NCBI GenBank assembly: GCA_021234155.1
Contig: JAJEKV010000004.1
Location: 6,016,109-6,080,108 of the forward strand
DNA from: Isoetes taiwanensis
Taxonomy: Eukaryota; Streptophyta; Lycopodiopsida; Isoetales; Isoetaceae
DNA length: 64,000 nt
Direction of reading: 5' to 3'
This document shows positions 44,150 to 56,008 of the stretch, one piece after another. The notes beneath the pieces were generated by a model. The model searched no databases and was not told the origin of the DNA. It saw only the letters and a program-made list of their open reading frames with translations. The translations under genes and the position numbers were made by a program. Position 1 is the first letter of the stretch, and every line of letters starts with the position of its first letter.

Positions 44150-44795
44150 CAAGATAGTCTATTTGCAACCACGTTTAACTTGCTTGACTTATAAAGTATC
44201 TCGAAATTATACTCTTCAAGAAATTCCATCCTAACGCCTTTGCATCAAACTAAGGAGTATTTTCTCAAAGATGTATTCTCACAGTTTGGTGGTTCTTATC
44301 CAGCTGAAACCGACTATCAAGAAATAAATGCCTAAAGCTCTTATGACCTTTAGAAGTTCCTGATCATGAGTCGGATGACGTTGCTCGACATTATTCATCT
44401 TCTTGGAGTCATATGCGATTAATCTTCCTTCTTGCGTGAGGACTCCTCCAGTTGTTACTCACTTGCATCTGTTGCTAATATGCAAATCCACTCTTTGATT
44501 TTCTTATACTTAGTGAGATCTAAGAAAGAGGCTTCTCACTTAGCAAAATTTTTTACAATTTCCTATAATAATCTGCAAGGCATAAGAAGCTTCTCTTTTC
44601 AGAGACGTTCTTTGGAGCTAGCCAATTGACTATCGCTTCAATCTTTGCTGGGTCGGTGGAGATTCTCTCCACTGTCATTACATGCCCCATGTATTCCACC
44701 TTACTTATTGCAAAATGGCGCTTCTCTAGTTTAAAATGTCAGACGATGATGGTGGCTGATCGGGCTGCCTCTCGAAGATTTTGATCCTCACTGGT
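44150..44795 (-). pseudogene. Chromovirus-type RT/RNase H remnant inside element Y
   Basis: RT thumb VEYMGHVMTVERISTDPAKI and APKNVSEKRSFLCLADYYRK, then in shifted frames the RNase H: TDAS, GGVLTQEGRLIAYDSKKM, HPTHDQELLKVIRAL and the RNase H end EFLEEYNFEI. These motifs are of chromovirus Ty3/gypsy type, unlike the Tat copies. Several stops and frameshifts; no protease, integrase or LTR is attached. It separates the MARTKQTAR frame from the H3-fold frame, all on the same strand. Confidence 0.85.
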
Positions 44796-45168
44796 CGTCT
44801 TCTTTGTCTTCCTCTTCGAGGCAGGGTCCTTGCCTTTTTTTGCCCTCTGCCTTGCTAGCCCTTCCCTTTCTGCCATCCTTCACTTCTTTTCTTCTCTTTT
44901 CTCCTTCATGATTCTTCCGCGGCGTCGAGTCTCCTTCTTGACAACTCCTCATTTTGGTCCTTCTCTGCCTATTTATCATGTTTTTGTGTCTTTGGATTCT
45001 TCTCCCCATTCTTCTCCGTTTGCTGCTCTTGCTCTTTTGTGAAGTTTTGCGGATCTTCAGTTCTCTTCCGTTTCTTGGCTTCTCGAGCTTTTGATGTGCA
45101 GCACGAACTTGGATGCTCGCTAATCCCTCGTCTGTCATCATCCTTGCTGTCTGTTTCGTGCGAGCCAT
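44788..45168 (-). CDS. Element Y: open frame with exact histone H3 tail start
   Basis: From ATG 45168 the protein begins MARTKQTAR, identical to the first nine residues of histone H3 (initiator Met included), then departs (MMTDEGLASIQVRAAHQK) into a very Lys/Arg/Glu-rich region of about 100 residues with no histone fold. Residue 9, counted without Met, is Met where H3 has Lys9. The frame also extends upstream to 45252. It may be the N-terminus of the H3-like gene at 43423-44010, now split by the RT remnant, or a separate tail mimic. No other domain seen. Confidence 0.65.
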   Translation of the reverse strand: MARTKQTARMMTDEGLASIQVRAAHQKLEKPRNGRELKIRKTSQKSKSSKRRRMGRRIQRHKNMINRQRRTKMRSCQEGDSTPRKNHEGEKRRKEVKDGRKGRASKAEGKKRQGPCLEEEDKEDDQ

Positions 45169-45389
45169 ACTTGATATCACCTCAAATGCCTCACTGGCAC
45201 CCCAAAATCGGCTTGTAAGTTGGAGCTCGGCAGAACAAGAGAAAAAACACAAATGGCAAAACCTAAGGGATCTATTTATAAGGTTGAAAAATTAGGGTTC
45301 GTTTGGAAAATTGATGTTATGTAACTATTTAGATCTTAAGTATTTGGTAGCTTAGAATACATGATTTCCCTTAGGCCTAAATATTCCCC

Positions 45390-45668
45390 CTACTCAAGAA
45401 GTGCTCGAGGGGGCCTTTTTGAATTCTCAAAAGTGTGTTGGAGCAGTGCCTGAGTAGTCGCCCTTTTTGATCCCTTGATTTATTTTCTTCCTATTACTTT
45501 CTCACTGTTCTGATAGGTTTTTCTAGCTCAATTCTTTATTTGAAGCTTAACCTATCATATTACAGTGTGACCTTATCATGGGTGGTCAACTATGGTCTGC
45601 TACTCATGGAGTGCGCCAAAATGCATTCTGGGATTTTCAAAAGTATGTCGGACGCACTGCATGAGTAG
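45390..45668. repeat. Paired hairpin repeats of element Y, right
   Basis: Two units 210 bp apart (45390-45457 and 45600-45668) with the same stems as at 43037-43304: CTACTCATGGAGTGCGCC against GACGCACTGCATGAGTAG, loop with TTTTCAAAA. The first unit is more diverged. Confidence 0.88.
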
Positions 45669-45905
45669 TGGCATCTCTGATGGCTAAAAATTTTAGGTTC
45701 TATTAGATTTCAAACTCATAGTTACTACAGATTCCTAACTCTTTATGCTATGATGGGAAAAAAAAATTCCCCATCATTCGAGGTTCATGCTGGAATTTCA
45801 ACTCCAAGACTGAAGCTGTTAGCGCTACTAGGAAATTGCCATTGCTCGACCTTGGTCAACAAGATCATTGCTTTGATACTATTGTGATGTCCCTTGCTCG
45901 CATAT

Positions 45906-47368
45906 TGTTGACCCTAAACCTGACTTAAAGGTCAACCACAAGGAACCAACCTGAGTTTACACTCAAATTGGGATTAGAACCTCCAGATCACTTAAGGTGA
46001 TCAGTCTATACAAGATAAATCTAGAGACTGATCAAAAAACTCAAAGTGTTATACCTTTCCCATTTCTTCAGCATCTTCAAGCATCTTCAAGCAGCAAGCA
46101 GTGAACATAGAAGAGAACAGCACCAAAGCATAATCCCGGGGAAAATTAAGATCTCGGTAGAACCTCCAAAATGTTGACCCTATACCTTTCCCATTTCTAG
46201 AAAATGGTGCTTTGACTCAAATGGTTGTAGTGATGAAAAATGGCTTGATTTTTCGAGTCAACTGTTTCAGACTGGCTCAAAAAAGTTGTAGGAATCCAGT
46301 GATGCAAATCCAGTCGAGGAATGCTCAGGGACTTCAAGAATCTTTCAGGTCATGCTCAGCATTGATCAATGTCGGATTTGAGTGCGTCTGGGCCTTCAAA
46401 AATGTTGTGATTGTGTTTCCCCTGTATATAGTTTTTGAATTTCGATTCCAGTGATTTTAGGTAATAAATTTAGGCTTAATCTGTTGCTTAGGTTCCGGAA
46501 TCCAAGAATAGAGTGGTGCCAGGGGGAATGGAGCCCGGGATGGCGTGATTCGAGCCGGGTTTCCAGTTTTAGGGTTCATCAGCAGTATTTTCGCATATTT
46601 TTCGCGATACGGTTTCGTATTTTTGAAGGAATATGCCCTGTATATGCCGTATTTGAGCATTTTTAAAAACTTGGCCAATGGTTTAAAGTCATTTTTCATG
46701 GAATATTTAAAAGAGGTCCTAACTTTTCAACCATAGGGAAGATTACCCACGCGTGTAAAGGGATATAGAATCTTTTGGGCATCTTTTGACAAGGCTTAGA
46801 ATATACCACTGAGAGCGTGATGGAGTGAGAATGAAGGCAAAAGAAATGATGAAGGGCTATTAAAGAGATAAAAGCAAAAATGCAAAAGAAGGGAATAATA
46901 TCTTTGCAACAAGGGTTCGAATGTCTTTTGAAATGTAGTGATATTTGAAGGAAATGGCAAAGGAATTGAGCAAAATGATGGCAAGGGAATAAGCAATGGG
47001 TATGAAGGCAATGTTGAGCCAATGGTGCAAGAATGGAGGTAGTGGGGTGAGGTGAATAGCTAAAATTAAAAACTATATACCATGGGGTCTTCCAAACTTT
47101 ATCTTCCAAACTTCAAATAGTATCTTCCAAACTTCATATCCCAGATTATCCTAAAGCATATTCTTGGCTAGGCCTTTGACCTTAAATGAAGTACCTCTTG
47201 TGAACTTTTTAGCTTGAACACTTGTTGACCTAGAAAGTGAGACTCCTTTGACCTTCATATCAATGTTGACTACCAAGCTCTTCCAAACTTTGACCTAGTC
47301 TTCCATAATAACTTAATCTAACTTGAATGCATAGACCACAATTAGTATGTTGCCCTTTGGGGGCAACA
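45906..47368 (-). repeat. Rearranged Tat 3' LTR
   Basis: Minus-orientation LTR ending GGGGGCAACA at 47368. It has two LTR-terminus motifs: TGTTGACCC at 45906 and again at 46172, the second preceded by the primer-site block GATCTCGGTAGAACCTCC at 46150-46168. So an LTR end plus leader is duplicated inside or beside this LTR. TATA-like box near 46427-46433. Confidence 0.8.
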
Positions 47369-48194
47369 TCTCGCCAAAACAAGAAAATGGCTGGTCCCCT
47401 CAGCCATGTAGATACATAGAGGGGTCTTCAAACTGTGCCAGAGTGTGCAATGAGAACAAGGTGAAGTAGAGTGTATGGTGCAAATGTTGGTGAGATGAGT
47501 GTGAGTGTGGTGATGGGGTGGTGGTAATGAGATGAAGTGAGTGTGAATATGGTGGTAGTATAGTATGAATAGAGTGTGATGAGTGGATAAGGATGAAAAT
47601 AAGTATGAGGATGATAAGGAGATGGTGTGAATAAAGTGTGAAGGGTGTAAAGAGATAAAATGAATGTGCTGATGCTGAGATCTCGTCAAAACAAGAAAAT
47701 GCATGTCTTTTCTTCAAGAATTTTTGCAACTCTGCTATGGTGGTGAAGCTGAGATGCAGAGTGCTTTTTGGGAGTGAAAACAAGAGTGAAGAGTCTAAAT
47801 GAATGGCAGGACCACTGATGACAAATGAATATAGATGGGAAAAGGATGCACCTGTCATGGAAACATAAACAAGTTAATCTTAATCCTTGCAACTCTGCCG
47901 TGATGGTGAAGCTGATTTTGCAGAGTGCATGTTTAGGGAAATGAATTGAAGAATATATGGCTAGATGGAGGGTAAGACCACAATAAGGCAGGTGAATGTG
48001 GATGGAAGAAGGGTGCTCCTGCATGTGACACTTGGTAAAACATTAGTAAACATTCCCCTTTGGGATCAATCACACTGTTCTCTGATCAGTACATCCTACA
48101 AACACAAAATTGACTTATCAAAGCAATGTGAACATAACAGAAGTCAAATTGAGTCTAACTATTCTAATTCTATTATAGATTTTTTTTGGATTTT
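47369..48194 (-). other. 3' untranslated region of the third Tat copy
   Basis: Contains the two GCAACTCTGC/GCAGAGTGC hairpins (near 47727-47762 and 47887-47927) and simple GTGA-type repeats. Open frames across it do not keep register with other copies. Confidence 0.75.
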
Positions 48195-51100
48195 TTAATG
48201 CAAAAAGAGGGACAAACAAACGTGCTGGTCCCAGTACCTTTTTAAGTGCAAGATGTTGATAGGATTTGGTAATGGCATTCCTGAAGCAACTTCTTGTAGC
48301 CAATAAGAGTTGGTACCTGCAGATTCCAGCACCACAAAAGGCCCTTCCCAAATATTATCAAATTTACCAGCTGAATCTTCTTGTGACTTGTTCCACCTAA
48401 GGACAAGCTCTCCTTCCTTAAAAGTACCCTGTATTTTATGTGCAGCTTTGAATGCAGCCAGATCTTTAGCCTTTTTTAACAGATTAGTATTCTCAGCTTC
48501 CATTCTATACTCATCTAGATGTAACAAGGCATCCATCCTTTCCTGCAAAGCATGTTCAAAAGGCAAGCATAATTTATGAGCTAACCTTAAAGAAGACAAC
48601 TCAAGTTCTATTGGCAAAACTGCTTCTATGCCATAGACCAAGTTGAAAGGTGTGTGGTTTGTAGCTGCTTTGATAGTGACTCTATAAGCCCAAAGTGCAT
48701 CCACTATTTTGACATGCCAATCCCTCTTGTTGACCTCAACTGTTTTCTGCAAAATATTTTTCAACACTTTATTAGTAGCTTCAACTTGTCCATTACCTTG
48801 GGGGTAGTATGAGGAACTTTTGGTATGCTTGACCTTCAAAATGCTCAACAAGTTAGCAATGACTTCATTAACAAAAGGTGTAACCCTATCAGAATGCCAA
48901 ACCTGGCACAAACATATTCATGTAGAAACCTTGCAGTTGTGAGGGCATTAGCCTGCTTTAGGGGTATGGCTTCTGCCCACTTAGTAAAATAATCTGTGGC
49001 CACAATGTTATGTTGATGCTGACCTGCAGAAGAAGGATTCATGGGGCCAATATAATCTAGCCCCCAAATCTGAAAAGGTCCTGGAGATATGATAGGATTA
49101 AGGGCAGCTGGTAGTAAAATTCTTTTGCTAAAAATCTGGCATTGATGGCAAGTCTTTATAATCTCATAGCAATCCCTAAAAACAATAGGCCAGTAGTATC
49201 CAGACCTGAGAATCTTTTTTGCTGTAGTATCACCAGCAAAATGTCCTCCACAAATACCCTTATGCATTTCCCTGATAATTAAGGCAGACTCATCTTCATC
49301 TACACACCTCAACAAGATTCCATCTCGGTTGACTTTACACAAGACATTGTCTACCAACTTGAATTGTCTGCATTTGTCCTTGAATCTCCTTTTTTGGCTT
49401 GAAGTGAGGCTTGGAGAGGTGATCCCATATTGTAAAAAATCTCTAATAGGTTGTTGCCATCCCCCCTTAGCTTGATCTCTTTGAGTTACCTCTAAATGTG
49501 CCACTGCAAGTGAAGTGTCAGTAGTGTCTAATTCATCTTCATGGTCAAAAAATATGTAAGGCAAGTAGAGGCTAGGACTTCGTACCAAATGCAACTCTTT
49601 CACAGAAATATCATAACTTTGCAACTTACAAGCCCATCTCTGGATCTTTGGCTTATTGGTTGCCTTAACAAATAACAAACCCATTGGATTTTGCTTCATG
49701 CAAACTTGAACTTGACTTTTTAGAAGCAAGTGTCCCTGTCTATTAATAAGAAACATGAGTGCAGCAGTACTTTTCTCCATTCTGGTATATCTTTCTTCAA
49801 GGGCAGACCATTGTTTACTTGCAAATACTATGGTGTGTTTATCCTACAAAATGGCTAAACCTATGGCCTTTTTAGTAACAGTGATATAAACTTCAAATGG
49901 CATGTTCAAAGCTGGTTTCTTCAAAAGTGTAGCTTCACATATGGATAGAATGAGAAAGTCAAAAGCCTCTTGGCATTCTGAAGTCCATGTGATAGGTATA
50001 TGCTTGCTTTCAGACTTAGAAAACTTGCCTACCCTTGTCAACTTGGAAATGGGACTCAGAATATGAGCAAAGTTTGGAATATACATCCTAAAGAAACTTG
50101 TCATACCAATAAAACTCTTAACCTGCTTTAGATTGGGAGGTGCTAGCTTTTTGAGGGCTTCAATATTATCTTGAGCAACTTGAATACCTTGGTTGGATAC
50201 TCCATGTCCTAAGAGCTATCCTTTTGATGCAAAAAAGATGCATTTCTTTGGATTTAGATCAACTCCTGAACTCCTGCATAGAGAACAAATCTTTGCAAGT
50301 AATTCCACATGATTAGTAAGATGAGAGCCTAGGCAAAGATCATCTAGGTACACTCTGAACTCTTCAGCAGACAATGATTTGAAAATAACATCCATTGCCC
50401 TTTGGAAAGTAGCTGGAGCATTCATTAAACCAAATGGCATTCTTTTCATAGCATATGTGCCCCAGGGAGTGATAAATGAAGTCTTTGATTGATCTTCCTC
50501 TCTAATGCTGATTTGGCTGAATCCTGAGAATCCATCTAAAAATGAGTATACCTCTTTACCTGCTACAGCATACAAAATTTCTTCTAAAAAAGGCAAAGGG
50601 TAACAGTCCTTGTTGGTGGCTTTGTTAAGATCTCGGTAATCAATGCAAATTCTTAAAGCACCACTTTTTTTCTCTATAGGAACAATGCAAGATACCCATT
50701 CTGGATTAATGATTTCAATGATAACACCTGCATCTAGCATCTTATCCAATTCATCTTTGATTAATCCGATCAATGAAGCCTTAATTCTTCTTAATTTTTG
50801 AAAAACAGGTTTACAACCTTCTTTGATCTTAATTTCAAATTGGCATACCTCAGTTTTAATACCTGTGAGCTCAGAATAATCCCAAGCAAATACATCTTTC
50901 CTTTCTTCAAAAAACATTTGTATGCTCTCCTTATTTTGGTATTCAATCAAATCTCCAACAAACAGAGTCCTAGTCTTACCATTTTTGTGATTGCAATCTC
51001 TTCAGTATCCTTTTCCTCTGATGCATCAATGGTTAAAATAGGACAGAGTGCTTTTACCTCACTAGCATCAAGATCATCTTCAGGAATAGCTCCCTCAGTT

Positions 51101-52604
51101 AAATGTGACATGAGAGTCTCCCTACATAAGGCATCATCTTCAAAAATTTTCTCTCTTGGGATATGAGTGATCTCCCATGAAGCAAAACTTGAGAGTACTC
51201 CCATTGCTTGATTCTTTAAGAGCTCCATATCTGCATTCTTTGTTTGATAATCTCCTGAAACTTGTCTACATATTAGTTGTGAGTCATCATAGATGTGGAT
51301 GTTGGCAATATCCATAGCTTTAGCTTCCTGAAGTCCTGCAATCAAAGCTTTATATTCTGCTACATTAGAAGTGACTTGGGGAAAGATTCTTCCTAGAATC
51401 TTTCAAAATAGCAGCACATGATGCAACATTTAATTTTTTAGAGATACCTCCATCAAACCATAAGAATCCTGATGGTCCTTGTTTGCTGGGAGGTGCACAT
51501 TCCCCATTTCATAATTCTTTGGTCTTGTGTTTTTTATCCTGTAAGATCCCAAGGGTTCTTCAATTAACATTTCCTTAACAAAATTTACCTCTTCTTTGGA
51601 GCCATAGGAGCCATCTTGATTGTAGATTGTAGCAGTTTGGGAGCCATTGGAGATGGTGCATCTCCCTTGAGACCAGACTGGTCTAGCATCTACAGTGGCC
51701 TGCCATCTCCTTCCTAAGAGTAAATCATAGATGTCAGATTCATCCCCTATATCTTCAAAAGCCACTACAATAAAGTTAGCAGCTATAGTTATGCCCTCTG
51801 TGTTAACAAGCACTTTAGTAACCACACCAATAGGAGTAATCTTGGCATTATAAAAGGATCTTAGTAATATAGAAGCCTTCTTGTCCACCTCAAAGCCACA
51901 CTTCTTCATAATGTGATATGGCATGATGTTTAGGGGAGATCCCCCATCACATTTGAAAAAGTATATCCTCCTAAAGCAGCTAAACACGTGAAAGCTCCAG
52001 GATCTTCTTCATTCTGTGCTAAAACAAGGTTAGTGGCATCAACAAAACTTACACAAGCATTTAATTTCTCACCACCAGTTTGCTGAAGTACTCTTTTTCT
52101 ATAGCTAGGTGCAATTTTTAACAAGGATAAGAGGTCTACACTTACCTTGGAGTTTTTGAGCAAAACATCAACTTCATCAAGGTCTTGGTCTTTCTTACCA
52201 TATTTTTGCTGTGGGGGTGGAGCTATCATTTGAGTAGGTGGCTCCACTAGTGGTGGAGAAAATGAAGGCCTGGCAGTACGATGTCTGCTTGATTCAGCAT
52301 GCACATTGGCTTCATTCATACTTCTAGTTTGCACTGCCATAACCTCTTCAGCTTTAAGAACTTCTGTAGCCTGAATAAACCTTACAGAGGTACTTGATTC
52401 AACAAATCTCACAGGAGGTTTAGGTTCTGGTCTCTTTTCCTTTTCCTGCTTAGCAAAATATTCCTTAACAGCACACTTGATATCAGTATGGTCAATTTCT
52501 TTACAAAAAGAACAAATAGGGCATTCCTTTCCAAAATGACCTTTTCTGTTGCATTTGGGGCACACTTGCCAATAACAAATTTCTGATGGATGGGAGTTCC
52601 TATT
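48195..52604 (-). pseudogene. Third Tat copy: gag 3' end to integrase
   Basis: In minus order: Gag zinc knuckles (from 52604), protease (51430-51987, LNIMPYHIMKKCGF), RNase H (51345-51000), RT (50950-50216, YLDD kept), dead RNase H (YMKQN position reads CMKQN) and integrase (49780-48195). Lesions: TAG in place of CAG near 49842, TAG near 50216, a deletion of about 17 bases at 48895, and frame changes near 50975, 51400 and 51950. 51930-52616 is uninterrupted from the knuckles to the protease and shows the residues lost at 27860 in the complete element. Gag upstream of the first knuckle is cut off by the LTR at 52605. Confidence 0.9.
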
Positions 52605-54232
52605 TGTTGCCCCCAAAGGGCAACATACTAATTGATGGTTTATGCATTGAAATTAGGACAAATCATTTTGGAAGAATAAATCAAAGAGGAGCTTGGTAGT
52701 CAACATTGATGTGGAGGTCAAACAATATCTATTTTCAAAGGTCAACACAAATACTCAAAGGTCAACTTTCATGGAATGCACTCCATTTGAGGTCAAAGCT
52801 AGTCAAAAAGATGCTGGGTTAAAGAAGATTGGAAGATGCTTTTTGAAGATTGGAAGTTAGAGTTTGGAAGATCCCATGGTACTTGGTTCCATCCCTTAGC
52901 CATTTTTTATCCACTTTCATACCATATTCTTACCTCCTTTTTGAATTTTTCCTAGTCATTTTCCCTTATACCCATACTCTTCCTTGCTCACCCTTTGCAA
53001 ATCACATTATGCTTTGCCTAAATCCTTTTTCCTAATGCATTTTATTTCCCCCAGGAGATGTCCTTCCTATTTCATATACTTCATTTACCATTGTGCCCTA
53101 AGTACCCATGCCACACAAATATCCCCCATGGAATATTCCAGTCATGGTATCTATCTAGTATATTCCCCAAAATATTAGGGTTGCCATAGACCCAAATGAT
53201 CAAAGCTTCATAATTGTTTTTTGGGTATCTTTGAACCATGGCCTAGCTTCTCGAAATTGCTAAATACAGCATATTCCTAGTTTATACCCCAAAAAATACG
53301 GCCACCGTATCGCGAGATTTCTGGAAAAATACTGTCGAACAACCCTAAGTTTGGAAAACTGCTCGAATCATGCCGGAATGGGATCATTGAGCTTTGAAAA
53401 CTATCTATTTCTGTATTCCCGCCCTTAAGCATCCTATCAAGCATAAACTTAAGCTCTAAGATGCCGGAACCGTTAAACCTAAACATATGTACTGGGAAAA
53501 CAATGACAGAAGATTTTTGAAGGCCCAGACGCATCAAACCTCAACATTGATACATGCTGAGCATGACCTGAAGACGTTTATGAAGTATCTGAGCATTCCA
53601 CAGTTCGATTTGAGAAAATTGGACTGATTATCCTACTACGATATTATTACATGACCTTTTGAGATCTTCTGATAATTGATTTATGTTCTTATGACCTACA
53701 TCTATCTTGTACTACCTTCAAATCAATAGAAATACTGTCATATTCTTTAAGCATTTTAGCTTTGAAAACATTTTTACAGTGAGATATTCTACACCCTTTT
53801 TTTGCATATGACCAGTTGCCCCTCATTTTCAATCATATTTGCACCTGTGTGCACAAAAAGTTCGAAAAAAAACCATTCCAAACTCAAGATATCATTTTTT
53901 GCATTCTGTCTGATACAATTTTAGACTATTATCCACAAAACAGTGCCAAAAAAATAGTTTTAGTGATCCAAAATAAGATTCGATTGCATGCCCCCCACCT
54001 TTGAGACCTCATCTCAGTTTTGGAATTTCTCAAAAATTCTCTCTGCAACTTAAGTTACAAAATTCTGAGATCTGTCTGTGGCTTTGACTGGTATTGACCA
54101 AAAATTGACTCAACTTTGAGATCGAATATCTTGCAGACTAAAGCTCAGACTTGGTCAAGATCTTTTCCTTTGCATGCTTATAACTTTTCTACACAAGTCA
54201 CAATCATTCGACCTTGAAAAACAATCCACCTA
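52605..54232 (+). repeat. Diverged Tat LTR, 3'-truncated
   Basis: Starts TGTTGCCC, five bases, GGGCAACA in plus orientation, fused exactly to the truncated gag of the minus-strand copy. It is much more diverged than the other LTRs, and similarity fades near 54232 before the usual GGGTCAACA end. Confidence 0.75.
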
Positions 54233-54721
54233 TGAGAACTACATCGATTTGAGTGAAGGCTCCTTATTCTTGAATCTTGAGCAGCTTTCTTTGGATATCT
54301 GGTCTATTAGCATCTTAAACAATCTTGAAAATAATTACATGGAGTCCCCATCTGATAAAACCAACAGAAGGAATCGGCTTGGCAGTTCTGATTTTCCTCC
54401 TATTAGCAGATTCTCACCTTGGGGACCAAGCTTGCAACAGGAATCTGCAATAACAAAAGCAAAATTCTGGAGCATTCTTTAACCCAGCCATGCACATGGA
54501 TGTAACTACCCAAATCATTTCTATTTGCCAATATTTAAAGGCAAGGCAGTTTGTAGATTCTGATAGCTAACAAATCCAATCTTTCCCTACCACAATACCT
54601 GGGTCGGGTCGTCTAGATCTGGTCGAAGGCCAATTGATTGGTCGGCGGGCTTTTAGGGCTTCAACAATCGTAGTTAGTTTCTTTCTATTATAATGGATAT
54701 AAGACTAAATGAGAATTTAAT

Positions 54722-54834
54722 AACTCTTTGCCTTTCAAGTCAATGACGAGGGTTCAATACTCGATCTAACCAAATTATAAGTTCTATTGGTTAGACTCTT
54801 TGTCTTTCAAGCCAATGACGAGGGTTCAATACTC
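54722..54834 (+). repeat. Two tRNA-Glu-like blocks in tandem (SINE head candidate)
   Basis: Two 41-bp blocks 72 bp apart: ACTCTTTGCCTTTCAAG...GACGAGGGTTCAATACTC. The second is preceded by TGGTTAG. TGGTTAGACTC resembles a Pol III A box, GGTTCAATACTC a B box, and CTTTCA fits a tRNA-Glu anticodon loop. This is typical of the head of a tRNA-derived SINE. Confidence 0.5.
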
Positions 54835-55682
54835 AGAACGTTTATCGGTTCTCTTTAGATGCTAATAAAGGTTTATGCAGGATCATTCTAGTTTTTGCTA
54901 GGTATTTTTGCAAGATCGATTTAGATTATCCTATTAGTTGACAAGAGATTTTTTTTTTTGGAAGATTGACCGCAATCTTAATTATTGATTAAGTAGGTAT
55001 TGAGTTATTATAAAATATTTTAGCTAGAAGGCCAAATTATTTTACCTTCATCATGTTGCTAACCTAGATGCACCTTGGTCTGCCCACAGCTCTCCGGGGA
55101 GACTAAGCAAAAATCGAGGCCACGAGTGCGTGTCACTCGACGCTAGCGAGTGGGCACTGATGAAGCTCGCTAGTGAGGACTTGACATTGGTCATGTCAAG
55201 TTGCACCTAGATGAAGGTTATCTCATGAGCTAGAGACCAGTAGCTCAGGGATGCCGCAACATGCTATTTTGGATTTTGGGTCAATACGCAGGTTCTGCAC
55301 TCGTGGATCCTGAGGTATTTGTGTTATGTATTTAAGTATTGACCGGTGTCGGGCGAAGGACCGTAGAGCCAATCACGGGTTGAACCTAGTTATTGTTATA
55401 CAAAAAAAAAAGAAACTAGCAAAAGACACACCAGAAGGCTTTAGCAAGGTTAAGACTTTAGCAGGTATGGTTGGTATCACTAGACTAGGTTTGCTGGCTA
55501 ATCTTTTCCCTTTGTATCCAAAGTCAAAGTCAAAGCCCAGGTCAAAGTTGTTAGGCATTTAGATTGGTTGTTAAAAAAAATAAAGATACCAAGTTAGGCG
55601 TTTAGATTGGTATTACCAAAAAAAAAGGGTCATAGGATCATAAAATAGTGAATGTAATTGTCTTATCTTGTGCCACCTCAAA

Positions 55683-55764
55683 TTTTGGTGATGTGGAGTT
55701 GATCCTGGATGGCCTAGAATTCCAGGTAAGGGTGTAGGCTTGGCAAGGCTAATGTGCTAAAAAA
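55683..55764 (+). repeat. SINE-like 3' end, copy 1
   Basis: Similar to 60671-60757: GATGTGGAGTTGAT, GGCCTAGAATT, GTGTAGGCTTGGCAAGGCT, then a run of A. Repeat ending in poly(A), as in non-LTR retroposons. Confidence 0.6.
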
Positions 55765-55810
55765 TGTACTTGGAGACCAATATACTAATTTTTTTGTCTT
55801 GTTCAATGTT

Positions 55811-56008
55811 GCGTTGAGGTTATTGTATACACTATTGTTGTTTTGCATGTACAAATAAAGTTAGAAGATATAAATGCTCATGAGGGTTGGAGCTTCTAAC
55901 ATTAGACATGCGTTGAGGTTATTGTATACACTATTGTTGTTTTGCATGTACAAATAAAATTAGAAGATATAAATGCTCATGAGGGTTGGAGCTTCTAACA
56001 TTAGACAT
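55811..56008. repeat. 99-bp tandem duplication
   Basis: 55811-55909 and 55910-56008 are almost identical (one G/A difference seen). Starts GCGTTGAGGTTATTGTAT. Confidence 0.95.

Noticed and set aside
17650-45668. Endogenous giant-virus fragment (histones plus intergenic hairpins)
   Set aside because: Some large DNA viruses encode histones and use intergenic hairpins, but no capsid, polymerase or other viral hallmark gene is present, and the arrays are multi-unit repeats. Kept only as a remote alternative.
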